Source of the DNA: Shewanella sp. SNU WT4 | Lineage (GTDB): Bacteria > Pseudomonadota > Gammaproteobacteria > Enterobacterales > Shewanellaceae | Direction of reading: 5' to 3' | Assembly (NCBI RefSeq): GCF_006494715.1 | Contig: NZ_CP041151.1 | Span: 434,001-498,000 of the forward strand | Length of the DNA stretch: 64,000 nucleotides | Shown here: positions 38,309 to 48,785 of the stretch, one piece after another | Layout of the letters: each line of letters starts with the position of its first letter | Numbering within the stretch: the stretch's first letter is position 1 | Notes under the pieces: generated by a model | What the model saw: only the letters and a program-made list of their open reading frames with translations | What the model was told of the DNA's origin: nothing | Databases searched by the model: none | Position numbers and translations under genes: made by a program

Positions 38309-39039
38309 TTGGGGATTATCCCTTGAGCAACAAATTGGTCGTATTCACTGGGAACGCCACAAAAAATAACTTGGTCACGCTCAATTAGGTGATAGCGAAT
38401 ATCTTTGCCCGCTTGAATGAGATCATTGTAAAGCGGAGCGATATAAAGCTCTGCTTTTTGCCATTCACTCACAGGTTTGCACACTTCTTGCTCAAATGCG
38501 CGCTTGAAATCTGCGGCATGGGCAAAGTGATACAAGCCTGTGCTACAAAGATCTGAGATAGGGTTCTTTTCGGCCGTGGCGACAACTACGTTGCTGGTGG
38601 CCGATGCAGGCTTGGCATAGGACCAATTACTGCCTTCACCTTTAAACACTTCCAGATATCCATCGGCATGGCTTGCTATCTCTGGCAGGATAAAATTCGG
38701 CCTAAAGGTATCAATATTGAAAATAGTAATAGGGCACTCATCATTTACTTCATCTAAGCCAAGGTAAACGGTTTCTGCCTGACCGCGCGTATCTTGCTCT
38801 AATACAACAATTTTATAGTCTGCAATGCCAAGGGCTTGGCAGCGATTGGCAACGAACTCTGGGGTGTTATATAAGTTACGTACAATAAATAGGAATTGAG
38901 TGTTGCTAAAGTAGGCTTTAAAACTTAGCACGGCATGATCGAATAAAGGCATACCATGGGCGGGTAACATGTATTTAGGTTCGGTATAGCCCGCGTTAAA
39001 AAAACGGGAGCTAAGTCCGGCCATTGGGATAACTATCAT
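38305..39039 (-). CDS. Sugar-nucleotidyltransferase-like protein
   Basis: 244 aa with a GT-A nucleotidyltransferase fold: IPMAGLSSRFFNAGYTEPKYMLP is the signature loop (GxSxRF...K), followed by an NIDTF segment at the metal-binding position. Such enzymes activate a phosphorylated small compound as an NDP- or CDP-derivative. It overlaps the preceding fusion gene by 4 bases and WavE by 4 bases, so it is translationally coupled to both. The substrate is not known. Confidence 0.8.
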   Translation of the reverse strand: MIVIPMAGLSSRFFNAGYTEPKYMLPAHGMPLFDHAVLSFKAYFSNTQFLFIVRNLYNTPEFVANRCQALGIADYKIVVLEQDTRGQAETVYLGLDEVNDECPITIFNIDTFRPNFILPEIASHADGYLEVFKGEGSNWSYAKPASATSNVVVATAEKNPISDLCSTGLYHFAHAADFKRAFEQEVCKPVSEWQKAELYIAPLYNDLIQAGKDIRYHLIERDQVIFCGVPSEYDQFVAQGIIPK

Positions 39040-40619
39040 AGGTCACCTGGTTGTAGTGCAATCATTTTGGCAAAGAGCCGATACGCATTGCCGATAAAGC
39101 TTAGCTGTCTATCTGGACGGTCTTGATGCAGTGGTAGCATAGATAAAAATAATTGAATTTGCATCGCATACAGTTGTTGGCTATTAAGGGCAAATTCTTG
39201 CTGCATCATGTTAATAAAATCACGCATGATTTGCTGGCGGCGCTTTGATATCACTAGCTTGAAATCAAGCTTATTATCAACTAGTTCAGCTTCAAAGTAG
39301 CCTGCGATTATTACATCATAGAGACCTAAAATCGAATGAGCTAGTTTGGCAATATCATAATAACTATTACCATAGATACTCATCTGATTATTGGCATCTA
39401 ACCCCCTAGGGTCAATGACTTTTATTTCGCAGGTTCGAAAATCATACAAGATATTACTGAAGCAAAAATCTCCATGTAAGACATTGATATTGCCATTGTC
39501 AGTAGGTAAATAAGCGGCACTCAGTCGCGCTAATTCATTGATGCTACAGACTGTCTCGCCATTGATTATTAATGGTGAATCTAACGCAATGAGCTGCTCA
39601 GTCGCAAACTCCTGCAGCCGCTCTTGAGTTTTGCCGATAAACAAGTCAGTGAGGGTAAGTTGCTCTGGCTGTGGGTATTGCTGTGCTTGTTTTAAGAAAT
39701 TACCACAGGCTTTAAGAATATTTCGCCACGCAAAAGCGGGTAATTGACTGAACACATAAAGTTCATTGAGTGCAGTCAGGTGTAAATACTCAATACTATA
39801 TTGCACGCTGTTGTCGGTTTCTTGGCTGGCTAATAACTGTGGGGTATAGCGACGTAGATCACCTGGAATAGCTTGGTACCAATGAATTTCAGCGGCTAGC
39901 TTAATCTTTTTATGGCTAGATTTAGTGACAATTTGACCGCAGATTTGCATTTCATTAAATGATCGTTGAGTGGTCATGCGGCTTTTCGATTGGTAATAGG
40001 TGTGGCCGTGACCAAAATCATACCAAGTATCAAATTGTACCGGCGTTAACTTGTGCTCCTTATGATAACCATTAATCCCATCAATAAAATTCCAATTAGC
40101 TTGTATTAAATGCCTAACTAAGGCTCGAGGATTGGCAAAGCTAAACACACCATTGGCGATTAAATTGCTGACAGGTGGGCGCTTATCTGAATATTGCTGG
40201 AGTCGACCGGTTTCAGGCAAGTATTCGGCCCAATCATAGTTACTGTCAATTTGACTAACACCTATGCTGTCTGGCTCAATGTCGAGATGATCAACTAAAG
40301 TATCACCGTGTAATATATATAGCGGCGTTTGTGGATTAAATTCAATAAGATTTAGCGCATAAACAACGGATTCGCCTAAGCATAACTGTGCTGGTAAAAA
40401 TAACACTTCAACTTGATGCTGCATTAATACTTGTTGATCATAAGCACCGAGTTCAAAACCTTCAGGCAGAGTTAAAATGATCCGCTTATTACTTGGGATT
40501 AAGGCTAACTGGTAATGAAATAGGCGCTGATTACCAACAGGTAAAAAACTTGGAGGCAGTGGCCCAAATTCTGATTGTAGGTCATGGCTAATAAGAGCCG
40601 CGGAGGTGATCAGGTACAT
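39036..40619 (-). CDS. Nucleotidyltransferase-like / APH-type kinase fusion
   Basis: 527 aa in two parts. Residues about 1-240 resemble a nucleotidyltransferase fold (FLPVGNQRLFHYQLALI, YILHGDTLVDHL) although the usual glycine-rich signature is weak, so it may be a non-catalytic or divergent copy. Residues about 260-527 are an aminoglycoside/choline-kinase-like phosphotransferase with the catalytic loop HGDFCFSNILYD and metal motif VIDPRG. The overlaps with its neighbours (10 and 4 bases) imply one operon. It suggests phosphorylation and nucleotidyl activation of the same small molecule. Confidence 0.75.
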   Translation of the reverse strand: MYLITSAALISHDLQSEFGPLPPSFLPVGNQRLFHYQLALIPSNKRIILTLPEGFELGAYDQQVLMQHQVEVLFLPAQLCLGESVVYALNLIEFNPQTPLYILHGDTLVDHLDIEPDSIGVSQIDSNYDWAEYLPETGRLQQYSDKRPPVSNLIANGVFSFANPRALVRHLIQANWNFIDGINGYHKEHKLTPVQFDTWYDFGHGHTYYQSKSRMTTQRSFNEMQICGQIVTKSSHKKIKLAAEIHWYQAIPGDLRRYTPQLLASQETDNSVQYSIEYLHLTALNELYVFSQLPAFAWRNILKACGNFLKQAQQYPQPEQLTLTDLFIGKTQERLQEFATEQLIALDSPLIINGETVCSINELARLSAAYLPTDNGNINVLHGDFCFSNILYDFRTCEIKVIDPRGLDANNQMSIYGNSYYDIAKLAHSILGLYDVIIAGYFEAELVDNKLDFKLVISKRRQQIMRDFINMMQQEFALNSQQLYAMQIQLFLSMLPLHQDRPDRQLSFIGNAYRLFAKMIALQPGDL

Positions 40620-40990
40620 GTTTTATCCTGCTCTATTAGCTGATTGATTTGCGCCAGCGTTAAGCGGGCAAATTCTGATGGACGAATCGCCCTATCATCG
40701 ACATAAAAACCTTCATGACCACACCAAGGTTTACCCACTAAAATTTCATCGTAAGGAACTTGATGCTCATCAAGCCAAGCCGTAATTATAGGTAAGGTAT
40801 GAATATTGATTTTACCCACGTTGCCCTCGAAAGTGCGCATATTGCGAGCCGTTGCGATAACGATAGTAAAACCATCAGCATGGTATTGTCTCAGCTTAGC
40901 TATCACATCGAGTCTAGGCAAAACCTTTGCATAATCAGAGGTATTTGCTTGAGTTAATGTCCCATCAAGATCCACTATGAGCTTTTTCAT
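40610..40990 (-). CDS. HAD-superfamily phosphatase-like protein (capsule/LPS cluster type)
   Basis: 126 aa, a minimal HAD fold: DLDGTL at residues 7-12 gives the nucleophile and acid Asp, followed by a short region with IATARNM (motif II) and the late KPWCGHEGFYVDD (motif III/IV). It lacks a large cap domain. Proteins of this type occur in capsular polysaccharide loci as 'capsular biosynthesis' HADs. First of the four-gene run leading to WavE, with its own promoter presumably in the 249-bp gap before coaD. Confidence 0.8.
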   Translation of the reverse strand: MKKLIVDLDGTLTQANTSDYAKVLPRLDVIAKLRQYHADGFTIVIATARNMRTFEGNVGKINIHTLPIITAWLDEHQVPYDEILVGKPWCGHEGFYVDDRAIRPSEFARLTLAQINQLIEQDKTCT

Positions 40991-41197
40991 GGCTAATCCT
41001 CTTAAAAAATAGCGTTATTTTAAGCACTTTGGCTAAAGTGCGCCAAGCAAAATAGAAATTAATGATAATTAATCACTTACTAATAGAGTGGCTATTAGAT
41101 AGTGTCTAGCCTGTAAGGTGAGTCGTATCTCGCACAAGCATGATATTCTAGAACTTAAATGGGATTAATCATTCACAAACCGCGGTAGGCAAGGTAG

Positions 41198-41719
<522 letters not shown>

Positions 41720-41726
41720 GAAGTTA

Positions 41727-43214
41727 ATGACACATATTTATAAGGCCATGATGGCCGCCATACTCTTTTCTAGTTGCTCAGTCGTTGCTGCGCCTTGGGT
41801 TGATACTTCTGATATTTACCTAAGGTCGGATATTCAGGCCCTTGCTGATGCTGGTGTGATAACGGTTCCAGTCAATACTTATCCGTTAATGTGGGCGGGT
41901 ATTGGGGTTGATTTAGCGAAAGCCGAACCATCGTTAATGACACCAGCGCAAGTTGCGGCTTTTGCTCGCGTTAATTTTTATTATCGCAATGCCATTGAAA
42001 ACCGCGGCAATACTAAAGTAAAACTTGTGGCTGCCAGTGATCCTGCACGTTTTCAGCATTTTGGCAGCGACTATCGTGAGCAAGGTGAGCTAAAAGTTTC
42101 GCAAGAATACACAGGAACGCGTTTCTCCTTTAAGTTATCTGGTTCTGCCAATTATGACCCGTTAGATGAGAAAGAGTTTAGATTTGATGACTCCTATATG
42201 GCTATGGTGCTAGGTAATTGGGTAATTACTGCAGGAACGTTAGATCAGTGGTGGGGGCCTGGATTTGATACAAGTTTAATCAAATCTAGCAATGCTAGGC
42301 CTATGCCATCAATTATGATCAGCCGTAATGATGCCCATGGTTTTGAAACACCTTGGTTATCTTGGCTTGGTCCTTGGACACTAACCTCTGGCTTTGGCAT
42401 GTTTGAAGAAGAGCGTTTTGCGCCTCACACTTTACTTTGGAATGCTCGAGGAACTCTGCGTCCCATCAGACAATTAGAGATCGGACTATCTTGGACCATG
42501 CAGTTTTGTGGTGAAGGACAAGACTGTGGAGTATCTAGTTGGTGGGATGCTATCGCTGGCGGTGGTGAATGTGCTAACGGGGATGTGACTTGTGATCCTG
42601 CATTGAATTCCCGTTTAGGTAACCAAATGGCGGGGTTTGATATTCGCTACAGCGATAGTTTCTGGAATGTGCCAGTCGGTTTGTATCTTGAAAAAACCTG
42701 TGAAGACTCCAGCGGCCCAAGTCCACTCGATTTAGCTGATTGCGGTTATTTATACGGTGTCGATACTCGCTTTGGTGATGGTCAGCAGCAATATAAGCTG
42801 TTTTTAGAATATACCGATACCTTGCGTGCTTGTGGCGAAGACGAAAACGCCTTCAATTGTTTTTATGAACATAGCACTTATTTAAGTGGCTCACGCTACT
42901 ACGGCCGAGCGTTAGGCTCCACTTATGACAGTGACGCGCAGGTTTATGTGTTAGGTATGGTGGCGCAATTTGCCAATAGTCAGGGCTTAAATGCGTTTGT
43001 GCGTTACGCCCAATTAAATAAAGACGGTGTAAGCGTTAATAATGGTTGGGCGCCGATTACACCGAAAGAAGACTTGCTGATGCTGGAATTATCTTACCGT
43101 TTGCCATTATGGCAAGGTATGGTCACAGTCGGTGGGGTCGCTTCACGCTCTGAATTTGTGGATAGCAATGACAGTAATGGCGGCGTATTTGGCAGTTACG
43201 AATATCGTTTCTAA
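41727..43214 (+). CDS. Wzi-family capsule/LPS assembly protein (outer membrane)
   Basis: About 495 aa from the ATG at 41727, with an AAGAAG upstream; the open frame extends back into coaD but the N-terminus is a signal peptide (MTHIYKAMMAAILFSSCSVVAAP). The remainder is rich in alternating beta strands and Tyr/Trp with repeated DP/GxW turns, the family pattern of Wzi, an outer-membrane beta-barrel that anchors capsule. The last residue is Phe (EYRF), as in outer-membrane proteins. Whether a capsule exists here is unknown. Confidence 0.82.
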   Translation: MTHIYKAMMAAILFSSCSVVAAPWVDTSDIYLRSDIQALADAGVITVPVNTYPLMWAGIGVDLAKAEPSLMTPAQVAAFARVNFYYRNAIENRGNTKVKLVAASDPARFQHFGSDYREQGELKVSQEYTGTRFSFKLSGSANYDPLDEKEFRFDDSYMAMVLGNWVITAGTLDQWWGPGFDTSLIKSSNARPMPSIMISRNDAHGFETPWLSWLGPWTLTSGFGMFEEERFAPHTLLWNARGTLRPIRQLEIGLSWTMQFCGEGQDCGVSSWWDAIAGGGECANGDVTCDPALNSRLGNQMAGFDIRYSDSFWNVPVGLYLEKTCEDSSGPSPLDLADCGYLYGVDTRFGDGQQQYKLFLEYTDTLRACGEDENAFNCFYEHSTYLSGSRYYGRALGSTYDSDAQVYVLGMVAQFANSQGLNAFVRYAQLNKDGVSVNNGWAPITPKEDLLMLELSYRLPLWQGMVTVGGVASRSEFVDSNDSNGGVFGSYEYRF

Positions 43215-43274
43215 CTTACCAATCTAACTCGCTCATTGACTAGGGCACCCATGACTCGTTGATGAGGTCAGCAT

Positions 43275-43299
43275 AAAAAGGCGCTAAGGCGCCTTTTTT
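43275..43299. terminator. Bidirectional terminator between wzi-like gene and mutM
   Basis: Stem AAAAAGGCGC / GCGCCTTTTTT around TAAG between two converging genes. A-run and T-run on both sides. Confidence 0.85.
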
Positions 43300-43305
43300 C
43301 ATGGG

Positions 43306-44118
43306 CTACGGTTGGCAATGGCGACAAAACACTGTCGCTCGTTGGCCTAATTTTATTTCTGTCAGCAATAAACCGCATTGTTTACATGCTTGATTACCGC
43401 GGCCATACACTTGCAGTTCTTGGGCAAAATAACCTGGCTTGCCTTCGGCATTGGTAAAATCTTTTAAGGTAGTTCCGCCTTGTTTAATGGCATTGGCCAA
43501 AATGGTTTTTACACATTCAGTCAGTTGCTTAAGCTTAGGCAGAGTAATGTTACCAGCTGCGGCTTGCGGATGAATACCAGCGGCAAAGAGTGCCTCGTTG
43601 GCATAAATATTACCAACGCCCACGACGATATGATTATCCATTAATGCCAGTTTAATCGCCTTGCTCTTACCCTTAAGGGCGTTAAACAAGTAATCGGCAG
43701 TAAATTCAGGGCTTAACGGCTCTGGGCCTAATTTCGCCAGCACAGGATGGTGGCCATCTGGCAATTCACTCCATAACCATGCGCCAAAGCGGCGCGGGTC
43801 GTTTAGACGTAAAGCGCGGCCATTGGCCATGACTAAGTCAATATGGTCATGCTTTTCTACTGGGGTATTCGCGGCTAACACCCGCAAACTGCCTGACATG
43901 CCTAAATGGATAATGGCAGTACCAGCATCGGTTTCTAGCAATAAATACTTAGCGCGGCGCTTAATGCTGCGAATGGTGTGGCCTATGATATTGGCCGCGA
44001 CGTCAGGCACTGGCCAGCGTAAATTTGGATTGCGCACAATAAAGTTAGTCACCTGCTGATCAAGCAAGTACGGACTAATTCCCTGACGCGTGACTTCAAC
44101 TTCTGGTAACTCAGGCAT
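43306..44118 (-). CDS. mutM: Formamidopyrimidine-DNA glycosylase, MutM (Fpg)
   Basis: Removes 8-oxoguanine and FaPy lesions from DNA. 270 aa. The N-terminus MPELPEVEV gives the catalytic Pro2 and Glu3; the C-terminal zinc finger has four cysteines (CKQCG...CRHC). The conserved helix-two-turn-helix region and [12 protein letters not shown] are present. 7 bp behind the small membrane protein gene on the same strand. Confidence 0.95.
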   Translation of the reverse strand: MPELPEVEVTRQGISPYLLDQQVTNFIVRNPNLRWPVPDVAANIIGHTIRSIKRRAKYLLLETDAGTAIIHLGMSGSLRVLAANTPVEKHDHIDLVMANGRALRLNDPRRFGAWLWSELPDGHHPVLAKLGPEPLSPEFTADYLFNALKGKSKAIKLALMDNHIVVGVGNIYANEALFAAGIHPQAAAGNITLPKLKQLTECVKTILANAIKQGGTTLKDFTNAEGKPGYFAQELQVYGRGNQACKQCGLLLTEIKLGQRATVFCRHCQP

Positions 44119-44125
44119 ATGGCCC

Positions 44126-44575
44126 CTAACTAAGAGTGTTGGCGCTAGGTATTAACGCTGGATTTTGGCTTGGCGGGATAATAAACCAATTACTTGATGG
44201 CGACTTTAATAGCCTTTGCTCAGGAAAATACAGCCATAATTGCATCTCACTCAGGTTACCCGCTTGAATTAACAACTCCATTGGTTCTGAGACTATCTCT
44301 GGCTCAGTCGTTAACGGTGAAATGGTTAAGCTTTGCCAAGCTTGTACCCATGCTTGGCAATTACTCACGCTGGTGCTGCAGTTCACCACGTGTTTGTCTA
44401 TGCTGAGCCAGTCTTGTTGTAACTGTAATTGTTGCAGTGGAGTGCTGGCATCAAATAACGCCTGAGTGGGGGCGCTCGGCGGATTAATATATTGATTGAT
44501 GTAATACATGCTGGAAATAAAAAGCAGACAAAAAATAATGATGAGGTTATTGATTTGCTTTCGAGTGATCGCCAT
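44126..44575 (-). CDS. Small membrane-anchored protein of unknown function
   Basis: 149 aa with one N-terminal membrane helix (about 9-28, [15 protein letters not shown]) and a periplasmic remainder, containing a pair of cysteines ([14 protein letters not shown]) that could form a disulfide. I do not recognise a family; similar proteins precede mutM in Shewanella as far as I recall. 7 bp upstream of mutM, so probably cotranscribed. No function is proposed. Confidence 0.65.
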   Translation of the reverse strand: MAITRKQINNLIIIFCLLFISSMYYINQYINPPSAPTQALFDASTPLQQLQLQQDWLSIDKHVVNCSTSVSNCQAWVQAWQSLTISPLTTEPEIVSEPMELLIQAGNLSEMQLWLYFPEQRLLKSPSSNWFIIPPSQNPALIPSANTLS

Positions 44576-44674
44576 GGCTTAGCCTATCCAGCAGTGGTTT
44601 GTGATGGGGTCAATGACAGTGTAACGAGTGTCAGACGCTCAGTCTAGCCACCCGTTATTTGCCATCACTAGCAC

Positions 44675-45661
44675 TTAACCACCAGTGACATTCATAAACC
44701 GCAGAATTTGAGTGTCGCCTTCAGCGCCAAAATCGTGCTGCTTCGGCTTATGCCAAATAGCTTCACTAATCACTTGTTTTAGCCTTGCTATATCGCCTGG
44801 ATGCTCACGCAGCAGCGCTTTTAAATCCACGGCATTTTCATTGCCAAGGCACAAGAGTAACTTACCTTCGACCGTGACTCTGACGCGATTGCACTCATGG
44901 CAAAAATTATGGCTATGGGGCGAAATAAAGCCGATGTGGATATCGCTGTCAGCCATTTGATAATAACGTGCAGGTCCAGCAGTGCGTTCTGCCGATAATA
45001 CCAAGGGATATTTTTGCTCTATGATGGCGCGCACTTCATCGCTGCTGCAATGACGGGCGGTTTTACGTTCAGATATTACCCCAAGTGGCATTTCTTCAAT
45101 AAAAGCAATATTGAGTGAACGGCCGCGGCAGAAATCAACTAAGTTGATAACCTCATCATCATTGTGACCTTTAAGGATCACAGCATTGATCTTGATGCGA
45201 TCAAAGCCTGCGGCTTTCGCGGCATCAATGCCCGCAATCACCCGCTCAAGCTTGCCGTTGCGGGTTAATGCGGTAAATTTTTCGGGATTTAAGGTGTCTA
45301 AGCTGATGTTCAGCCGCGATAAGCCCGCCGCTTTTAAATTGGGTGCGAGCTTAGTTAAACGCGAGCCATTGGTAGTCATCGATAGCTCGCGCAAATTAGG
45401 TAACTGAGCTAAGGCTGATACCAGTTGATCGCAGTCAGTGCGCACTAGCGGCTCGCCGCCAGTTAGGCGGATTTTACTGACCCCAAGCTCAGTAAAGGCT
45501 TGGCCGATTTGCGCCAATTCTTCCAAACTGAGCACTTGATCCTTGTTTAAAAAACACGGATCTTCACTCATGCAATATACGCAGCGAAAATCGCATCTAT
45601 CTGTGACCGACAAGCGTAAATATTCCACTTGGCGATCAAATCTATCGAGCAATAAACTCAT
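44675..45661 (-). CDS. moaA: GTP 3',8-cyclase, MoaA
   Basis: Radical-SAM enzyme that, with MoaC, makes cyclic pyranopterin monophosphate from GTP, the first step of molybdenum-cofactor synthesis. 328 aa. N-terminal cluster cysteines are Cys23-x3-Cys27-x2-Cys30 (CDFRCVYC); the C-terminal cluster cysteines are in FCHECNRVR and LLLCLG; the C-terminus ends in the conserved Gly-Gly. It is 9 bp behind the mobB-moeA gene. moaC is not in the window. Confidence 0.96.
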   Translation of the reverse strand: MSLLLDRFDRQVEYLRLSVTDRCDFRCVYCMSEDPCFLNKDQVLSLEELAQIGQAFTELGVSKIRLTGGEPLVRTDCDQLVSALAQLPNLRELSMTTNGSRLTKLAPNLKAAGLSRLNISLDTLNPEKFTALTRNGKLERVIAGIDAAKAAGFDRIKINAVILKGHNDDEVINLVDFCRGRSLNIAFIEEMPLGVISERKTARHCSSDEVRAIIEQKYPLVLSAERTAGPARYYQMADSDIHIGFISPHSHNFCHECNRVRVTVEGKLLLCLGNENAVDLKALLREHPGDIARLKQVISEAIWHKPKQHDFGAEGDTQILRFMNVTGG

Positions 45662-45670
45662 GCTTCTGGC

Positions 45671-47500
45671 CTAGAGCAAATCAGCAAACGGCTGAATATA
45701 CACAATTTGCCCAGCGGCAATAGCATCATCAGCATCATCAATCACGATTAAGCAATTGGCTTTAACCATGGAATTAAGCATGCCAGAACCTTGGGGACCA
45801 GTCGTGCGTACATGTAAACGGCCATCATCGCCAAGATGATAAACACCGCGTAAAAATTCACTGCGTCCCTGGCGGCTTGGCAGCATTTGATCGCTAATAG
45901 CTGGCAGCCACTTAGCTTGCCACTGCGCTTCACCAGCGAGCTTTCTTAAGGCTGGTTGCACGAATTGCAAGAAAGACACCATCACAGCCACTGGGTTACC
46001 TGGCAAACCAAAGAACAGTGCTTTGTTGACTTGGCCAAAAGCGAGTGGTCGCCCTGGGCGCATGTTGATTCGCCAAAAATTAATTTGGCCAAGTTGGGCG
46101 AGTACAGTTTTGATGTAGTCGGCATTGCCAACCGATACGCCGCCAGAGCTAATGACCACATCGGCTTGAGTGGCCGCTTGGCTTAAGGCTGCGCTTAACG
46201 CGGCCTCAGAATCTTCGATAATTCCAAGATCGATAACCTCACAACCTAAGGCTGTAGCCATGGCGCTGATGGTATAGCGGTTCGCATCATAAATGCAGTC
46301 AGGCTTTAGAGCCTCGCCCGGTTGACTCACTTCATCGCCAGTACTAAATACCGCCACCACAGGCTTTTTAACCACAGTGGCATGGGCAAAACCAAGGGAT
46401 GCCAACAGGCCAATTTCGGCGGCGCCTAAACGCTGACCTGAGGTAAGGGCGGTGGCGCCTTGGCGAATATCTTCCCCCGCTAAACGTACATGTTGACCGC
46501 GAATAACGCCGTCATGGCAACTCATGTGGCCATCTTGCTCTGTGGTGAGCTCTTTTGGTACGACAGTATCTGCGCCTGCAGGAATGGGAGCGCCAGTCAT
46601 AATGCGCACGGCTTCGCCGGTGTTAAGCGCGCGCTCAAAACTGTGGCCCGCTAAAACTTGGCCAACTATCTGATACTTTGCAATATCCGCGTCATAAGCC
46701 AGTGCAAAGCCATCCATCGCCGAGTTAGTTTGCTGCGGTACATCCACTGGTGAAATCGCATCTGTGGCCAATACGGCGCCGTTAAGCTCGGCTAATGGCA
46801 GTGACAGATACTCAGTTAATGGCGTGACGCAGTTTAAAATGGCTTGCGCGCCTTGGCTAACGCTTAAGGTTTGACTGGTGTGAGCTGGCGCAACTGTGGT
46901 CATTGGACGCTGGGCTAATGCAGGCTCTGCTGTTACGACTAGCTGCGCAGCCTTGTGTGCTGCCTGCCAGTCAGAGACATAGCTCATGACATAATCGGCA
47001 ATGGCATTGATGTTGTTTAAATCCAACCTTGGCATAGATTCAGGCAGTACTGTGTCATCACAGCAAGCGACTGCAAGAATATTGTCATCATGCTCATGAA
47101 TAAACGGCTTGCCGTGGGCGGCGCGGTGTAATTCAATCTTAGGTAATTGCAGCTTTTTAAAGCCTTCGACTAAGACGATATCGACTTTATCGGCTTCAAT
47201 TTGTGCCAATAAATGCGGTAATTGCGGGTCGCCCTCTAGCGCATCTTCGGTCATTAATGCCCAGCGCACATGGGAGGCAACCAGCATTTGTCTGGCACCG
47301 GCTTTGCGCATTTCGTAGCTGTCTTTGCCTGGAATATCCACATCAAAATTATGGTGAGCATGCTTGATCACTGCTAAGCGTAAACCGCGGTGGTTTAATT
47401 CAGGGATCAATTGCTTCAACAAGGTGGTTTTGCCTGTGCCGCTGTAGGCACAAAATCCAAGTACGGGAATAGACAGCGGATTTGAGAATGGAAGGGTCAT
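45671..47500 (-). CDS. MobB-MoeA fusion (MGD adaptor / molybdopterin molybdotransferase)
   Basis: 609 aa. Residues 1-175 are MobB, a P-loop protein (AYSGTGKTTLLKQL near 18-31) assisting guanylylation of the cofactor. Residues about 200-609 are MoeA, which inserts molybdate into adenylated molybdopterin: QTNSAMDGFAL, GAPIPAGADTVV, VFSTGDEV, the SSGGVSVGNADYI motif, and FGLPGNPVAVMVSF. The two are joined by a linker of about 25 residues. The gene lies 8 bp upstream of moaA and follows mobA. Such fusions are known in several gamma-proteobacteria. Confidence 0.93.
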   Translation of the reverse strand: MTLPFSNPLSIPVLGFCAYSGTGKTTLLKQLIPELNHRGLRLAVIKHAHHNFDVDIPGKDSYEMRKAGARQMLVASHVRWALMTEDALEGDPQLPHLLAQIEADKVDIVLVEGFKKLQLPKIELHRAAHGKPFIHEHDDNILAVACCDDTVLPESMPRLDLNNINAIADYVMSYVSDWQAAHKAAQLVVTAEPALAQRPMTTVAPAHTSQTLSVSQGAQAILNCVTPLTEYLSLPLAELNGAVLATDAISPVDVPQQTNSAMDGFALAYDADIAKYQIVGQVLAGHSFERALNTGEAVRIMTGAPIPAGADTVVPKELTTEQDGHMSCHDGVIRGQHVRLAGEDIRQGATALTSGQRLGAAEIGLLASLGFAHATVVKKPVVAVFSTGDEVSQPGEALKPDCIYDANRYTISAMATALGCEVIDLGIIEDSEAALSAALSQAATQADVVISSGGVSVGNADYIKTVLAQLGQINFWRINMRPGRPLAFGQVNKALFFGLPGNPVAVMVSFLQFVQPALRKLAGEAQWQAKWLPAISDQMLPSRQGRSEFLRGVYHLGDDGRLHVRTTGPQGSGMLNSMVKANCLIVIDDADDAIAAGQIVYIQPFADLL

Positions 47501-47507
47501 TAATGTC

Positions 47508-48110
47508 TCACTTAACCATGCTTTTAAGAGTGGTAGCCAGTTGCTGTTTCTGCTCTTGAGTATTCACATTGATGAATGCCTGCGGCTGATCAGCAAAGCT
47601 TACCTCAGCAACGTTGAGCGGTTGATACCAAAGTTCGATTTTGCGATCGCCGCCATCTAAAAAGGCCTGCATTGAGTCGCGTAAATGGGGTTTAAGCAGC
47701 ATGATCACAGGCTGAGTTCGTTTGCCATCGGTAGCAACGGCCAGATCGGCGTCTTGGGATTCTAAGGCCGCTTGCATGCGAGTCACTAAATCTAGCGGCA
47801 GCAAAGGACAATCACAAGGAACTGTGATCAGGTATTGGGTATTGGCATCGCATTCATTGAGGCCGCTGATAATGCCAGCAAGTGGGCCTAAAAAGCCTGA
47901 GTCTTGATCGCTCACCACTAAGTAGCCATAACGCGCATACACGTCTTGATTACGATTAGCATTTATCACTATGTCAGCGACTTGAGTGTTGATCCTGTCG
48001 ATGACATGCTCAATCATGGCTTTATCGTTTAAGATGACAAGTCCCTTATCATCACCGCCCATACGCTGAGCTCTGCCACCGGCTAAAATCACCGCCTTAA
48101 TTGCTGACAT
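47508..48110 (-). CDS. mobA: Molybdenum cofactor guanylyltransferase, MobA
   Basis: Transfers GMP to molybdopterin to form the MGD cofactor used by DMSO-reductase-type enzymes. 200 aa with the nucleotidyltransferase loop [18 protein letters not shown] near residues 7-24 and PLAGIISGL; the metal-binding acidic motif is VPCDCPLLP. The start region overlaps the end of the upstream ABC gene by 14 bases, and the mobB-moeA gene follows by 7 bp, so one transcript is likely. Confidence 0.94.
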   Translation of the reverse strand: MSAIKAVILAGGRAQRMGGDDKGLVILNDKAMIEHVIDRINTQVADIVINANRNQDVYARYGYLVVSDQDSGFLGPLAGIISGLNECDANTQYLITVPCDCPLLPLDLVTRMQAALESQDADLAVATDGKRTQPVIMLLKPHLRDSMQAFLDGGDRKIELWYQPLNVAEVSFADQPQAFINVNTQEQKQQLATTLKSMVK

Positions 48111-48774
48111 ATTGTTTTTCCTCGTGATGCTTACATAACCAGGGCTGGCTTATCAGTCGCTGATTGTCGATGTGCCAGTGCTGCTCACACATATCGGTTA
48201 AGCCGCAGCGCTGATGACTGGTGAGTAATAAGCCCGTGCCTTGCTCGGCAAGTGAGCTCACCATAGTTTGTACTAACTGGCTAGATTCACTATCCATATT
48301 GGAAATTGGCTCATCGAGCAGTAATAACTTAGGGTTGAGTATCCAAGCTCTGGCGATAGCTAAGCGTTGGCGTTCGCCGCCCGAAAGAATGGCAGCATTA
48401 CTGGTAAGTAAGTGCTCAAGTTTGGCCATGCTAATGGCTTGCTCGCGTCTTTGGGCTATTTGGCTTGGGTCGTGACTAAAGCGCGCCGCAAAGGCTAAGT
48501 TGTAGTCAACGCTGCCTTCAAAAAGATACGGGTGTTGATGCAGATAAACTACTTGGCCTAAAGGTGAGTGCTTGGCGCCTTGGTTATTGACTACCAACTG
48601 CCCTTGAGTGGGCTTAATTAGCCCAGCTAACACTTTCATTAATGTGGTTTTGCCACAACCATTTTCACCTTGCAGGTAAATGCGCTGCCCTTGGCTAAAT
48701 TGCAATGAGCGGATAGAAAATAAACGACGTTGCTCAAATTGCATCACAAGGTCGGTGGCTTGGAGTGTTAGCAT
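48097..48774 (-). CDS. tupC: TupC-like ABC-transporter ATPase
   Basis: 225 aa. Walker [15 protein letters not shown] signature [14 protein letters not shown], Walker [11 protein letters not shown], and the switch His in LLTSHQR. Compact ATPase of a tungstate/molybdate-type importer, located between the permease gene and mobA. The 12-bp gap from tupB and 14-bp overlap into mobA show an operon. Substrate is inferred from the partner TupA; tungstate, molybdate or both are possible. Confidence 0.85.
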   Translation of the reverse strand: MLTLQATDLVMQFEQRRLFSIRSLQFSQGQRIYLQGENGCGKTTLMKVLAGLIKPTQGQLVVNNQGAKHSPLGQVVYLHQHPYLFEGSVDYNLAFAARFSHDPSQIAQRREQAISMAKLEHLLTSNAAILSGGERQRLAIARAWILNPKLLLLDEPISNMDSESSQLVQTMVSSLAEQGTGLLLTSHQRCGLTDMCEQHWHIDNQRLISQPWLCKHHEEKQYVSN

Positions 48775-48785
48775 AAAAACCTGTA

